Positions 15,513 to 26,167 of a stretch of DNA of 56,456 nucleotides are shown piece by piece (within the stretch, counting starts at the first letter, position 1; each line of letters begins with the position of its first letter). A program made the translations under genes and the position numbers. Location: contig PNLY01000024.1 in the NCBI GenBank assembly GCA_013823325.1, positions 1 through 56,456 on the forward strand, written 5' to 3'. The notes under the pieces were generated by a model. It made no database searches. It had not been told where the DNA came from and saw only the letters and a list, made by a program, of their open reading frames with translations. This stretch comes from Methylobacterium sp. Lineage in GTDB: Bacteria > Pseudomonadota > Alphaproteobacteria > Rhizobiales > Beijerinckiaceae.

Positions 15513-16421
15513 ATGACGACCGCACGCGTTGAAACCCGCGGATCGCAGCAGGCGCAGCGCGGCCCGGCCTGGCTCGGCGAAACGCTCGGCTATCTCCGCC
15601 GCAACCCGTCGATGATCGTCGGCGGCCTGCTGCTGCTCACGCTCGTCCTGTTCACCGGGCTCGGCCGGCTGATCGTCGACACCAATGCCGCCAGCCCGCT
15701 CTCCGCCCCTCCGGCGCAGCCGCCGGGCCCGGACGTGCCGCTGGGCAGCGATCCTCAGGGGCGCGACATCCTCTCGGTGATGATCCTCGGCACCTGGCTG
15801 ACCGTCCGCACCGGCCTCGTCGCCGGCGCGCTCGGCGTCGCCGTCGGCAGCGCCATCGGCCTCTATGCCGGCTATGTCGGCGGCCGGCGCGACAAGGCCA
15901 TCACTTGGGTCGTCGACGTATTGCTGACGGTTCCGGCGATCCTGCTTCTCGTGATGATCGCCGCGGTGGTGCAGACCGAGCTCACCTCGTTAGGCATGGC
16001 CCTGATCATCGCAGCCCTGGCCTGGCGCCGGCCGGCGCGGCAGGTGCGCAGTCAGATGCTGGTCATCCGCAACGCCGGCTATATCGAGATGGCGCGGCTG
16101 TCGGGGCTCGGCCCGCTCAGGATCATCTTCGGCGAGATCGTGCCGAACCTGCTGCCCTTCCTGATATCGAGCTTCGTCACCGCCGTCTCCGCCGCGATCC
16201 TGGCCGGCGTCGGCCTCGAGGCCATGGGCCTCGGCCCGCAGAACGAGCCGACGCTCGGCATGACCATCTTCTGGATCATGGAGCTCTCGGCTTTCCTGCG
16301 CGGCATGTGGTGGTGGATCGTGCCGCCGCTCGCCATCCTCGTCGTCCTGTTCGTCGGCCTCTACCTCGTCAATGCCGGCCTGGACGAGCTCGCCAATCCG
16401 CGTCTGCGCCGGAGGGCCTGA
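15513..16421 (+). CDS. ABC importer permease, DppC type
   Basis: A 302-residue permease whose ATG at 15513 has GGGAGG 6 nt upstream. It has the DppC layout: a cytoplasmic N-terminus, a first helix near 35-55, a PLGSDPQGRDILS segment near 80-92 and an EAA loop with IEMARLSGLGPLRIIFGEIVPN. The C-terminal VNAGLDELANPRLRRR tail matches the family. It pairs with the DppB-like protein upstream. Confidence 0.9.
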   Translation: MTTARVETRGSQQAQRGPAWLGETLGYLRRNPSMIVGGLLLLTLVLFTGLGRLIVDTNAASPLSAPPAQPPGPDVPLGSDPQGRDILSVMILGTWLTVRTGLVAGALGVAVGSAIGLYAGYVGGRRDKAITWVVDVLLTVPAILLLVMIAAVVQTELTSLGMALIIAALAWRRPARQVRSQMLVIRNAGYIEMARLSGLGPLRIIFGEIVPNLLPFLISSFVTAVSAAILAGVGLEAMGLGPQNEPTLGMTIFWIMELSAFLRGMWWWIVPPLAILVVLFVGLYLVNAGLDELANPRLRRRA

Positions 16422-16422
16422 C

Positions 16423-18117
<1,695 letters not shown>

Positions 18118-18178
18118 TGCCTCCGGTCGAGGCCGCGCGGGCATCGGCTGAGGCTCCGTCTCAGCGGCGACATGCAGA
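18118..18178. terminator. Convergent intergenic hairpin
   Basis: Between the convergent ABC ATPase and COG0523 genes a small inverted repeat, GCTGAG and CTCAGC with a 7-nt loop, could end transcription from both sides. It has no T-tract. Confidence 0.25.
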
Positions 18179-19102
18179 TCATGAGGCGATGCCGGCGCGG
18201 CTCATCGCCTCGTCGATCTCCGCTGCAGTGATCCTGTCGATCTCCGCGATGAAGACGATCCGCGTGCCCTCCCGCGCCGACCCCTCCCGATCGAGAGGCG
18301 CCAGCGTGGCTTTTCCGCCCGCGAACTGGAAGAGATATCGGCAACCGGGCTTCTCCATCGTCGCCAGGAAGCCCTTTGCGCGCACGAGCCGCGGCGCGAG
18401 CCGGCCGAAGGCTTGCTGAAATGCAGCGAGCGAGATCGGCTCGCCAGATGTCCAGTTGAAGCTTTCGAAGCGGTCGATGCTCGGCCTCTTGGGGCGCGTC
18501 GTCCGTTCGCGGGGTGTCTCGACTTCGGGGAAGACGAGATCGAGCGGGACCTCGCCCCCGGTGGCCTCGACGAGCGTGGCCCTGCGATTGATCTGCGACA
18601 GGGACCGGCAGCGCTCGTCGAGCGATGACCTGTCGATGAGGTCTCCCTTGCTGACGGCGAGCAGGTCGGCCGCCCGCAGCTGGCTCAGGAACAGCGGGTC
18701 CTCGAGCTGCGCCTTCGGTGCCGAGGCATCGACGACGCACAGCACCGTCTCCAACGGCGCTTCGCGCCAGATCACCGGATCCATCAGATTGCGGACGACA
18801 TCGTTAGGGTCGGCGACCCCGCTGGTCTCGATCACGATCGCTTCAGGGCGCGGGGTTCGCCGCAGGAGGCTGGCGAGCGTCCTCAGCAGATCGCCTTCCA
18901 GCGAGCAGCAGATGCAGCCATTGGCGAGGCTGACGACGCCGTCCTCCGCGCCGGCGATCAGCTCCGCATCGATGTTGATCGCGCCGAAATCATTGACGAC
19001 GGCGGCGATGCGCCGGCCGTCGGCCTGCTGCAGGATGCGATTGACCAGCGTCGTCTTGCCGGCTCCGAGAAAGCCCGTCACCAGCAGGATCGGAACCGGC
19101 AT
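18179..19102 (-). CDS. COG0523/CobW-family metallochaperone GTPase
   Basis: A 307-residue G3E GTPase with Walker A GFLGAGKT at 10-17, the metal-binding GCICC at 62-66 (Cys63, Cys65, Cys66), a Walker B ETSGVADP near 112, an SKGDL base-recognition segment near 150 and a C-terminal CobW domain from about 210. The family delivers or regulates zinc, cobalt or other metals. It starts 5 nt after the stop of the amidohydrolase gene upstream, so the two are co-expressed. The simplest inference is metal supply to that metalloenzyme. No His-rich metal-binding insertion is visible. Confidence 0.85.
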   Translation of the reverse strand: MPVPILLVTGFLGAGKTTLVNRILQQADGRRIAAVVNDFGAINIDAELIAGAEDGVVSLANGCICCSLEGDLLRTLASLLRRTPRPEAIVIETSGVADPNDVVRNLMDPVIWREAPLETVLCVVDASAPKAQLEDPLFLSQLRAADLLAVSKGDLIDRSSLDERCRSLSQINRRATLVEATGGEVPLDLVFPEVETPRERTTRPKRPSIDRFESFNWTSGEPISLAAFQQAFGRLAPRLVRAKGFLATMEKPGCRYLFQFAGGKATLAPLDREGSAREGTRIVFIAEIDRITAAEIDEAMSRAGIAS

Positions 19103-19107
19103 GGTCT

Positions 19108-20601
19108 TCAGGCCGCCGCACTGAGCGGGCGGCGCACAGGCTGACCCGGCCGGGCCGCGACGTCCATGACGCCATCGGCGATGACCGGCTTGCCGCTGAC
19201 GACGAGGTGCCGGACGCCTTCGGCTGGACGATTCATCGCCGAGAACTCCGCCCGGTCGGTGAGCGTGTCGAGGTCGAACACCACGACGTCGGCGTCGGCG
19301 CCGACCTTCAGCCGGCCCTTGTCACGCATGGCGGGCGTGCTCGCGGCCAGGATCTCGGCCGGGATCAGGGTGCACTTTGCGATCCCCTCCTGCAGGCTGA
19401 CTGCCTGCCGCTCGCGCACCCAGTGCCGCAGGAAGCGCGTGAAGGTGCCGGACGAGCGCGGATGCGATGTCGCCTCGTCCGGCAGCGGCCAGGCGTCGCC
19501 GGTATAGGTCGATCCGTCCGGCATCGACCACGGCATGGCGTCCGAGGCGATCGCGCCGCCGGGATACAGGACCGAGAGGTCGAGCATGTCACGATGGCGG
19601 GCGTTGTTCTCGGTGTCGAGCACATGCCACAGGACGAGCTGCGACGGGTCTTCGGACTGGGCGGCGAGCAGGTCCTCGCGGTCCTGGATCCGGCGCCCGC
19701 TGGTGACCAGCTGGATCTGCTCGTAGCGCGTGTCGTTGCGGCGCTCGAATTCGGGGTCGCTGAAGAACGCGGCCGCGATCACCGTCGAGCCCGTGCCGTA
19801 GGGATAGGCTTCCACCGTGATCGGCAGGCCCTGCGCCTGCGCCTTCTTGATCAGCCGCGCGCAGCGTTCGACATCGGTCTTGCTGGAGCTGTTGAAATGG
19901 CAGATGTGCATATGCGCGCCGGTCGCGCCGGCATAGCCGATCAGGCGGATATAGGCTTCCGCCGCACTCTTCGGATCGGTATTCGCCATATAGGCGATAT
20001 GGGTGAAGGTCGGCACGCCGCGCTCGGCGGCGAGCTGGCACAGCGCCGTCAGTTCCTGCACGCCCGCGCCGGGGGCGTAAGCGTTCAGGATGCCGATGCC
20101 GATGCCGCCCTCGTCGAGTCCGGCCGCGATACGCTCGAGGATGTTCTGCTGCTCGGACGGCGATGAGATATTGTCCATCCAGCGTGGATCGCGCATCGCG
20201 CGCCCGAACGCCTCCAGCGACGATTCCTCGTTGATGCCGATCATCGCGCCGATCCGGGCGAAGGCCCAGTTCGTGGCGGCGCCGTAGTTCAGGATGCGGC
20301 CCTGCTCCGCCTGCCGGCGATACCAGGAGGCGACCGGCAGCACCCCGGCCTCGAGGTCCAGCGTCGTGGTGACACCGTCGAAGGCCTGCATGCGGTCGGC
20401 CGGGATCGACTGGCCATGAGCGTGAAGGTCGATGAAGCCGGGGGCCACGACCAATCCCCGCGCGTCGATCATGCGCTCGGCGCTGCCGAGGCCGAAGCCG
20501 ATCGCAACGATCCGTCCGTCCGCAACTGCGACATCGGCGATGTCGTCATGGCCGCTTTCCGGATCGACGACGCGGCCGCCCGCGATCAACAGTCCGCTCA
20601 T
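19108..20601 (-). CDS. N-acyl-D-amino-acid deacylase-family amidohydrolase
   Basis: A 497-residue amidohydrolase of the D-aminoacylase group. Metal sites include HAH in GFIDLHAHG near 60, His in FTHIAY near 200, His in AHMHICH near 230, and Asp in AIASDAMPW near 350. The position that holds a metal-binding Cys in D-aminoacylase instead reads TLDLEAG, so the metal site may differ. It removes acyl groups from N-acyl-D-amino acids or related amides. It shares an operon with the COG0523 GTPase and diverges from the phosphonate monoester hydrolase gene. Confidence 0.82.
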   Translation of the reverse strand: MSGLLIAGGRVVDPESGHDDIADVAVADGRIVAIGFGLGSAERMIDARGLVVAPGFIDLHAHGQSIPADRMQAFDGVTTTLDLEAGVLPVASWYRRQAEQGRILNYGAATNWAFARIGAMIGINEESSLEAFGRAMRDPRWMDNISSPSEQQNILERIAAGLDEGGIGIGILNAYAPGAGVQELTALCQLAAERGVPTFTHIAYMANTDPKSAAEAYIRLIGYAGATGAHMHICHFNSSSKTDVERCARLIKKAQAQGLPITVEAYPYGTGSTVIAAAFFSDPEFERRNDTRYEQIQLVTSGRRIQDREDLLAAQSEDPSQLVLWHVLDTENNARHRDMLDLSVLYPGGAIASDAMPWSMPDGSTYTGDAWPLPDEATSHPRSSGTFTRFLRHWVRERQAVSLQEGIAKCTLIPAEILAASTPAMRDKGRLKVGADADVVVFDLDTLTDRAEFSAMNRPAEGVRHLVVSGKPVIADGVMDVAARPGQPVRRPLSAAA

Positions 20602-20879
20602 CTGCCCTTGCCCTCATCCCTCGGTTGGTTCGCGGGTCAATGACCGCGAGCCGTCCGATGTTGGCCGATCGGGAATTGCCGAGACAAGCGCGTTGCCGGT
20701 GAATTGCTTCGGCAGACAACGCATGTCGGATCTAAGCCGAGCCTTCGACGCAAAGAGTCGTCGCCTCCGGTCGCACCGGCGGCACTTCCGCCGGCACGGC
20801 TTCCGCCCGCCAATCACCTTGCAGGTCATGCAGCCGTCATCCGCGGCCGATAGCTGGGCGCCACTCCGAGAGGCCAAGC
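20602..20879. other. Divergent promoter region
   Basis: About 280 bp between the amidohydrolase and pehA-like genes, which diverge. It must hold promoters for both. Inverted GCCGG/CCGGC elements are present but no clear operator or regulatory gene is nearby. Confidence 0.4.
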
Positions 20880-22484
20880 ATGACTCGCAAGAACGTCCTT
20901 CTGATCGTCGTCGACCAATGGCGCGCCGATTTCGTCCCGCATCTGCTGCGCGCGCGCGGCCAGGAGCCCTTCCTCAAGACGCCGAATCTCGACCGGCTGT
21001 GCGCCGAGGGGGTGACCTTCGCCAACCACGTCACGGCCTGCGTGCCGTGCGGCCCGGCTCGCGCCAGCCTGCTGACCGGCCTCTACCTGATGAACCATCG
21101 CGCGGTCCAGAACACGGTCCCGCTCGACCAACGCCATTTCAACCTCGGCAAGGCGCTGCGCGCCATCGGCTACGACCCGGCGCTGATCGGCTACACCACG
21201 ACGACGCCCGATCCGCGCTCGACCGCGAAACAGGACCCGCGCTTCCTCGTGCTCGGCGACCTGATGGACGGCTTCCGTTCGGTCGGCGCCTTCGAGCCGA
21301 ACATGGACGGCTATTTCGGCTGGGTCGCCCAGAACGGCTTCGCGCTGCCGTCCAATCGCGAGGACATCTGGCTGCCCGAGGGCGAGGATGCCGTGCCTGG
21401 AGCGACCGAGCGCCCGGCCCGCATCCCCAAGGAACTCTCCGACTCCTCCTTCTTCACCGAGCGCGCGCTGACCTATCTCAAGGGCCGCGCCGGCAGGCCC
21501 TTCTTCCTGCATCTCGGCTACTACCGGCCGCACCCTCCCTTCGTCGCGCCGGCGCCCTATCACGCGATGTATCGGCCGCAGGACATGCCGGCGCCGATCC
21601 GGGCTGACTCGCCCGAAGCCGAAGGCGCCCAGCACCCGCTGATCAAATATTATGTCGACGCGATCTCGCGCGGCTCGTTCTTCCACGGGGCCGAAGGTTC
21701 GGGCGCGACGCTGGACGAAGCCGAGATCCGCCAGATGCGCGCGACCTATTGCGGGCTGATCAGCGAGATCGACGACTGCCTCGGCCAGGTCTTCGCCTAT
21801 CTCGACGAGACCGGGCAGTGGGACGACACGCTGGTCGTCTTCACCAGCGACCATGGCGAGCAGCTCGGCGACCATCACCTGCTCGGCAAGATCGGCTTCC
21901 ACGACGAGAGCTTCCGCATTCCGCTCGTCATCAAGGATCCGCAGGGCGCCGCCGGCCGCCGCGGCGCGATCGAGGAAGCCTTCACCGAAAGCGTCGACGT
22001 GATGCCGACGATCCTCGACTGGCTCGGCGGCGAGGCGCCGCGCGCCTGCGACGGGCACTCGGTGATGCCGTTCACGCAAGGCATCCGCCCGACGGATTGG
22101 CGGACCGAGCTGCACTACGAATACGATTTCCGCGACGTGCACTATTCCGAGCCGGAAAAGGTGCTCGGGCTCGGCATGGATGAATCCAGCCTCTGCGTCG
22201 TGCAGGACGAGAACTACAAATACGTCCATTTCGCCGCCTTGCCGCCGCTGTTCTTCGACCTGCGCAGCGACCCCAACCAGTTCGTCAACCTGGCGGAAGA
22301 CGAAAGCTATGCGGCGCTGGTGCGCGACTACGCCCAGAAGGCGCTGTCCTGGCGGCTGACCCATGCCGACCGGACGCTGACCCATTTCCGCTCCAGCCCG
22401 CGCGGGCTGGAGGAGCGCAATCCCAACGCAACCGAAACAGGAGACCAGTCATGGTCGGCTCCTTCACGCGTCGCAGCGCAATAG
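20880..22484 (+). CDS. pehA: Phosphonate monoester hydrolase / phosphodiesterase
   Basis: A 534-residue alkaline-phosphatase-superfamily enzyme. It carries Asp12 in VVDQWRADF as a metal ligand, the formylglycine motif C57-G-P-A-R61, and the TSDHGEQLGDHHLLGKIG segment near 326-344. From memory it is very close over its whole length to the Rhizobium leguminosarum phosphonate monoester hydrolase, whose catalytic formylglycine is also residue 57. Family members hydrolyse phosphonate and phosphate diesters and several sulfate/sulfonate esters. Cys57 needs conversion by a formylglycine-generating enzyme, not in this window. No signal peptide. It overlaps the binding-protein gene downstream by 34 bp. 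Confidence 0.9.
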   Translation: MTRKNVLLIVVDQWRADFVPHLLRARGQEPFLKTPNLDRLCAEGVTFANHVTACVPCGPARASLLTGLYLMNHRAVQNTVPLDQRHFNLGKALRAIGYDPALIGYTTTTPDPRSTAKQDPRFLVLGDLMDGFRSVGAFEPNMDGYFGWVAQNGFALPSNREDIWLPEGEDAVPGATERPARIPKELSDSSFFTERALTYLKGRAGRPFFLHLGYYRPHPPFVAPAPYHAMYRPQDMPAPIRADSPEAEGAQHPLIKYYVDAISRGSFFHGAEGSGATLDEAEIRQMRATYCGLISEIDDCLGQVFAYLDETGQWDDTLVVFTSDHGEQLGDHHLLGKIGFHDESFRIPLVIKDPQGAAGRRGAIEEAFTESVDVMPTILDWLGGEAPRACDGHSVMPFTQGIRPTDWRTELHYEYDFRDVHYSEPEKVLGLGMDESSLCVVQDENYKYVHFAALPPLFFDLRSDPNQFVNLAEDESYAALVRDYAQKALSWRLTHADRTLTHFRSSPRGLEERNPNATETGDQSWSAPSRVAAQ

Positions 22485-24091
22485 CGCTCGGCGGCTCCGC
22501 GCTCATCCTGCCCTCGCGCTTCGCGATCGCGCAGGCCGACAACCGCCCCTCGATCACCATCGCGGTGCAGAAGATCGCCAATTCGAACCTGCTCGACGTG
22601 CTGCGGGAGCAGTCCAATGTCGGCGAGCGCGTCTTCTTCTCCTCGCTGTGGGAAGGGCTGATCGGACGCAACTGGACCGGCAATCTGGAAAGCGTGCCGG
22701 GCCTCGCGACCGAGTGGAAGCGCATCGACGACAAGACGGTCGAGCTCAAGCTGCGCCAGGGCGTGAAGTTCCACAATGGCGACGAGCTGACCGCCGACGA
22801 CGTCGCCTTCACCTTCGGCAAGGAGCGGATGTTCGGCGACACGCAGCCCGCCGCCGGCAAGACCATCTCCGTCGACTTCGTCGTCGGCGGCGGCCGCGCC
22901 AGCAAGGAGCTGCCGGCCGAGGTCCCGGCTGTCGCACGCCGCTCCTGGCCGGCCCTGCTCGGCATCCAGATCATCGACAAGTACACGGTGCGCTTCGTCA
23001 ACGGCACGCCGGACGTCACCATGGAAGGCCGCATCTCGCGCTATGGCAGCGAGATCATGAACCGCCGCGCCTTCGAGGAGGCGAAGACCTATAGCGACTG
23101 GGCGATGAAGCCGGTCACGACCGGCCCCTACCGTGTCGCCGAATACCGCCCGGACGTCTCGCTGCTGCTCGAGGCCCATGACGAATACTGGGGCGGCCGC
23201 CCGCCGCTGAAATCGATCCGCTTCGTCGAGGTGCCGGAGACCGCCTCGCGCATCAACGGCCTGCTCTCGGGCCAGTACCAGTTCGCCTGCGACATCCCGC
23301 CGGACCAGATCTCGCAGATCGAGAAGAACGCGGCCTTCGAGGTCCAGGGCGGGACGATCCTGAACCATCGCCTGACGGTGTTCGACAAGAACCATACCCA
23401 GCTGCAGAACCCGCTCGTCCGCCGGGCCATGACCCATGCGATCGACCGGCAGGCCATCGTCGATTCGCTCTGGGCCGGGCGCACCGTGGTGCCGAAGGGC
23501 CTGCAATGGCCCTATTACGGCGACATGTTCGTCTCCGACTGGTCGGTGCCGGCCTTCGACCTCAAGCTCGCCAAGGATCTGGTCAAGCAGTCCGGCTACA
23601 AGGGCGATCCGATCCCCTACCGCCTGCTGAACAACTACTACACCAACCAGACCGCCACCGCGCAGATCCTGGCCGAGATGTGGAAGGAGGCCGGGCTCAA
23701 CGTCGAGATCCAGGTCAAGGAGAACTGGCAGCAGATCCTCGAGCGGACCCCGACGCGCGCGGTGCGCGACTGGTCGAACTCGGCGCCGTTCAACGATCCG
23801 GTTTCGTCGATGGTCAGCCAGCATGGCCCCAACGGCCAGCAGCAGCAGGCCGGCGAATGGACCAATGCCGAGCTGAACCAGCTCTCCGTCGAGCTGGAGA
23901 CCTCGACGGACCGCGCGCGCCGCAAGGCCGCCTTCCGCCGCATGCTGGAAATCGCCGAGCGCGAGGACCCCGCCTATACGGTGCTGCACCAGAACGCGAC
24001 CTTTACCGCCAAGCCGAAGGCGCTCGCCTGGAAGGCCTCGCCCGCCTTCGCCATGGACTTCCGTGCCGAGAACTGGGGCGGGCGCAGCTGA
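22451..24091 (+). CDS. ABC importer substrate-binding protein, family 5, Tat-exported
   Basis: A 546-residue periplasmic binding protein. The N-terminus has a twin-arginine motif (TRRSAIALGG) and a hydrophobic run ending at AIAQA, so Tat export is likely. A VKFHNGDELTADDVAF segment near 108-123 marks SBP family 5. It starts inside the end of the pehA-like gene and is followed by a strong hairpin and then its own ATPases and permeases. Because of the link to pehA, the ligand may be a phosphodiester- or phosphonate-bearing compound, but this is inference. Confidence 0.88.
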   Translation: MVGSFTRRSAIALGGSALILPSRFAIAQADNRPSITIAVQKIANSNLLDVLREQSNVGERVFFSSLWEGLIGRNWTGNLESVPGLATEWKRIDDKTVELKLRQGVKFHNGDELTADDVAFTFGKERMFGDTQPAAGKTISVDFVVGGGRASKELPAEVPAVARRSWPALLGIQIIDKYTVRFVNGTPDVTMEGRISRYGSEIMNRRAFEEAKTYSDWAMKPVTTGPYRVAEYRPDVSLLLEAHDEYWGGRPPLKSIRFVEVPETASRINGLLSGQYQFACDIPPDQISQIEKNAAFEVQGGTILNHRLTVFDKNHTQLQNPLVRRAMTHAIDRQAIVDSLWAGRTVVPKGLQWPYYGDMFVSDWSVPAFDLKLAKDLVKQSGYKGDPIPYRLLNNYYTNQTATAQILAEMWKEAGLNVEIQVKENWQQILERTPTRAVRDWSNSAPFNDPVSSMVSQHGPNGQQQQAGEWTNAELNQLSVELETSTDRARRKAAFRRMLEIAEREDPAYTVLHQNATFTAKPKALAWKASPAFAMDFRAENWGGRS

Positions 24092-24106
24092 CCCCGACGG
24101 TCATCG

Positions 24107-24136
24107 ACGGCGCGACCTTGCGGGTCGCGCCGTTTT
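24107..24136 (+). terminator. Intrinsic terminator or attenuator after binding-protein gene
   Basis: A perfect 11-bp GC-rich stem (24107-24117 with 24123-24133) and a 5-nt loop are followed by TTTT. It lies 16 nt after the stop of the binding-protein gene and upstream of the ATPase gene of the same transporter. Partial read-through would give excess binding protein over channel, and the stem would also protect the upstream mRNA end. Confidence 0.75.
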
Positions 24137-24161
24137 CTCTTGCATGTTCGAGGAGGTCGCC

Positions 24162-25175
24162 ATGACCGATCTCACCAGTCACGAGACGAGCCCGCTCGTC
24201 GCCATTCGCGACCTCACGGTCTCGTTCGACGGCGTGAAGGTGCTGCACGGCATCGACCTCGCCATCCATCGCGGCGAGGCTGTCGGCCTGGTCGGCGAGT
24301 CCGGCTGCGGCAAATCCGTGACCTGGCTCGCGGCCCTCGGCCTCCTGCCGAAAAAGGCGACGATCACCGGCAGCGTCATACTGGACGGGCGCGAACTGAT
24401 CGGCGCGGTGCCGACGACGCTCGACAGCGTGCGTGGCGGGCGCATCGCCATGATCTTCCAGGACCCGGCCAGCGCGTTGAACCCGGTGATCAGGCTCGGC
24501 CGGCAGGTCGGCGAGGCGCTGGCGCTGCATGGCGGGCTCTCCGGCAGAGCGATCCGCGCCGAGGCGAAGCGCCTCTTCGATCTCGTCGGCATTCCCGACG
24601 CGGTACGCCGGCTCGACGCCTTCCCGCACGAACTCTCTGGCGGCCAGAACCAGCGCGTGATGATCGCCATGGCGCTGGCCGGGAAGCCCGACGTCCTGGT
24701 CGCCGACGAGCCGACGACGGCGCTCGATGCGACGATCCAGGCGCAGATCCTCGAATTGCTGACCCGGATCAGGCGCGAAACCAACATGGCCCTGGTGCTG
24801 ATCAGCCACGATCTCGGCGTGATCTCCGAGACCTGCGATCGCGTCTGCGTGATGTATGCCGGTCGCATCATCGAGACAGCGGCATCCGAGGCGCTCTTCG
24901 AGCAGCCGCTGCACCCCTATACGCAAGGCCTGCTCGCCGCCTTGCCGCCGCTCGAAGGGGTCCGCCGGCGTCTCGTCCCGGTCGAAGGCAACGTGCCGGA
25001 GCCCTGGAACCTGCCGCCGGGCTGCTCCTTCGCACCGCGCTGTCCGCGTCGGGTCGAGGCTTGCGATACTCGCGTGCCGTCGCTCGCCTTGAAAGCAACG
25101 GACCGGCAGGCCGCCTGCATCATGACGCCGCCGCTGGCGCAGCCGCAGCGCCGGCCGGAGCCCGTCTACGCATGA
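24162..25175 (+). CDS. ABC importer ATPase, OppD/DppD type
   Basis: A 337-residue ATPase with Walker A GESGCGKS at 45-52, signature LSGGQNQR near 156 and Walker B VLVADEP near 176. The C-terminal oligopeptide domain has the Cys-rich segment GCSFAPRCPRR near 287-297. The ATG at 24162 has AGGAGG 6 nt upstream; the ORF is open further back but crosses the terminator. It overlaps the next ATPase gene by 4 bp. Confidence 0.9.
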   Translation: MTDLTSHETSPLVAIRDLTVSFDGVKVLHGIDLAIHRGEAVGLVGESGCGKSVTWLAALGLLPKKATITGSVILDGRELIGAVPTTLDSVRGGRIAMIFQDPASALNPVIRLGRQVGEALALHGGLSGRAIRAEAKRLFDLVGIPDAVRRLDAFPHELSGGQNQRVMIAMALAGKPDVLVADEPTTALDATIQAQILELLTRIRRETNMALVLISHDLGVISETCDRVCVMYAGRIIETAASEALFEQPLHPYTQGLLAALPPLEGVRRRLVPVEGNVPEPWNLPPGCSFAPRCPRRVEACDTRVPSLALKATDRQAACIMTPPLAQPQRRPEPVYA

Positions 25176-26167
25176 GCAGCGCCCCTCTGCTTCAGGTGCG
25201 AGGCATCGCACGTCGCTATGCCATGCGCCGGGGCCTGCTTGGCCGCTCGGTCGATGTCCGCGCCGTCGACGGTGTTTCGTTGACGGTCGAGCGCGGCCGC
25301 ACGCTCGGCCTCGTCGGCGAATCCGGCTCGGGAAAATCGACGACCGGGCGGCTCGCGCTCGGGCTGGAGCCGCCGGATGATGGCGACGTCCTGTTTATGG
25401 GCGCCCCGATTCCCGCGGCCGGCACGCTCGCCTGGCGCCAGATGCGCGCCCGCATGCAGATGATCTACCAGGATCCGCTCGGCGCGCTCGACCGGCGCCT
25501 GTCCATCCTCGAACAGGTTCGCGAACCCTATGACGTTCACGGCATCGGCGAGGCCGGGGAGCGCGGTGCCATGGCGACAGCCTTGCTGCAGGCCGTCGGC
25601 CTGCGCGCCGATCAGGGCAACCGCTATCCGCATGAGCTGTCGGGTGGCCAGCGTCAGCGCGCCGTGATCGCCCGGGCGCTCGCGACCAAGCCGGACCTGC
25701 TGGTCTGCGACGAGCCGGTCTCGGCGCTCGACGTCTCGATCCAGGCGCAGGTCGTCAACCTGCTGGTCGACCTCCAGCAGGAGCTCGGCCTCGGTCTGCT
25801 GTTCATCAGCCACGACCTGAAAGTGATCCGCCAGGTCAGCCACCGCGTCGCGGTGATGTATCTCGGGCGCATCGTCGAGGAAGGCGATGCCGATCTCCTG
25901 CTCGCCAGCCCGGCGCACCCCTATACCGAAGCGTTGGTCTCCGCTTCGCCGGTGCCCGGCCGTCGCGCCCGCCCTCGTATCGTGCTGCAGGGTGACCCGC
26001 CCAATCCGGCGGCGCGCCCCTCCGGCTGCGCTTTCCACCCGCGCTGCCATGCGGCTCGCGAGCGCTGCAAGGTCGAAAGTCCTCGCCTGCTGCCGCTGCC
26101 GGACGGGCGCCTCACGGCCTGCCATGTCGCCCACGACCAGGCCAATTTCCTCAAGGCGGCGAGCTGA
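25172..26167 (+). CDS. ABC importer ATPase, OppF/DppF type
   Basis: A 331-residue ATPase with Walker A GESGSGKS at 49-56, signature LSGGQRQR near 156 and LLVCDEP near 178. Its C-terminus has the family's GCAFHPRC segment. The ATG overlaps the upstream stop (ATGA), and its own stop shares one base with the next start (TGATG). It forms the heterodimeric motor with the OppD-type protein. Confidence 0.9.
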   Translation: MSSAPLLQVRGIARRYAMRRGLLGRSVDVRAVDGVSLTVERGRTLGLVGESGSGKSTTGRLALGLEPPDDGDVLFMGAPIPAAGTLAWRQMRARMQMIYQDPLGALDRRLSILEQVREPYDVHGIGEAGERGAMATALLQAVGLRADQGNRYPHELSGGQRQRAVIARALATKPDLLVCDEPVSALDVSIQAQVVNLLVDLQQELGLGLLFISHDLKVIRQVSHRVAVMYLGRIVEEGDADLLLASPAHPYTEALVSASPVPGRRARPRIVLQGDPPNPAARPSGCAFHPRCHAARERCKVESPRLLPLPDGRLTACHVAHDQANFLKAAS

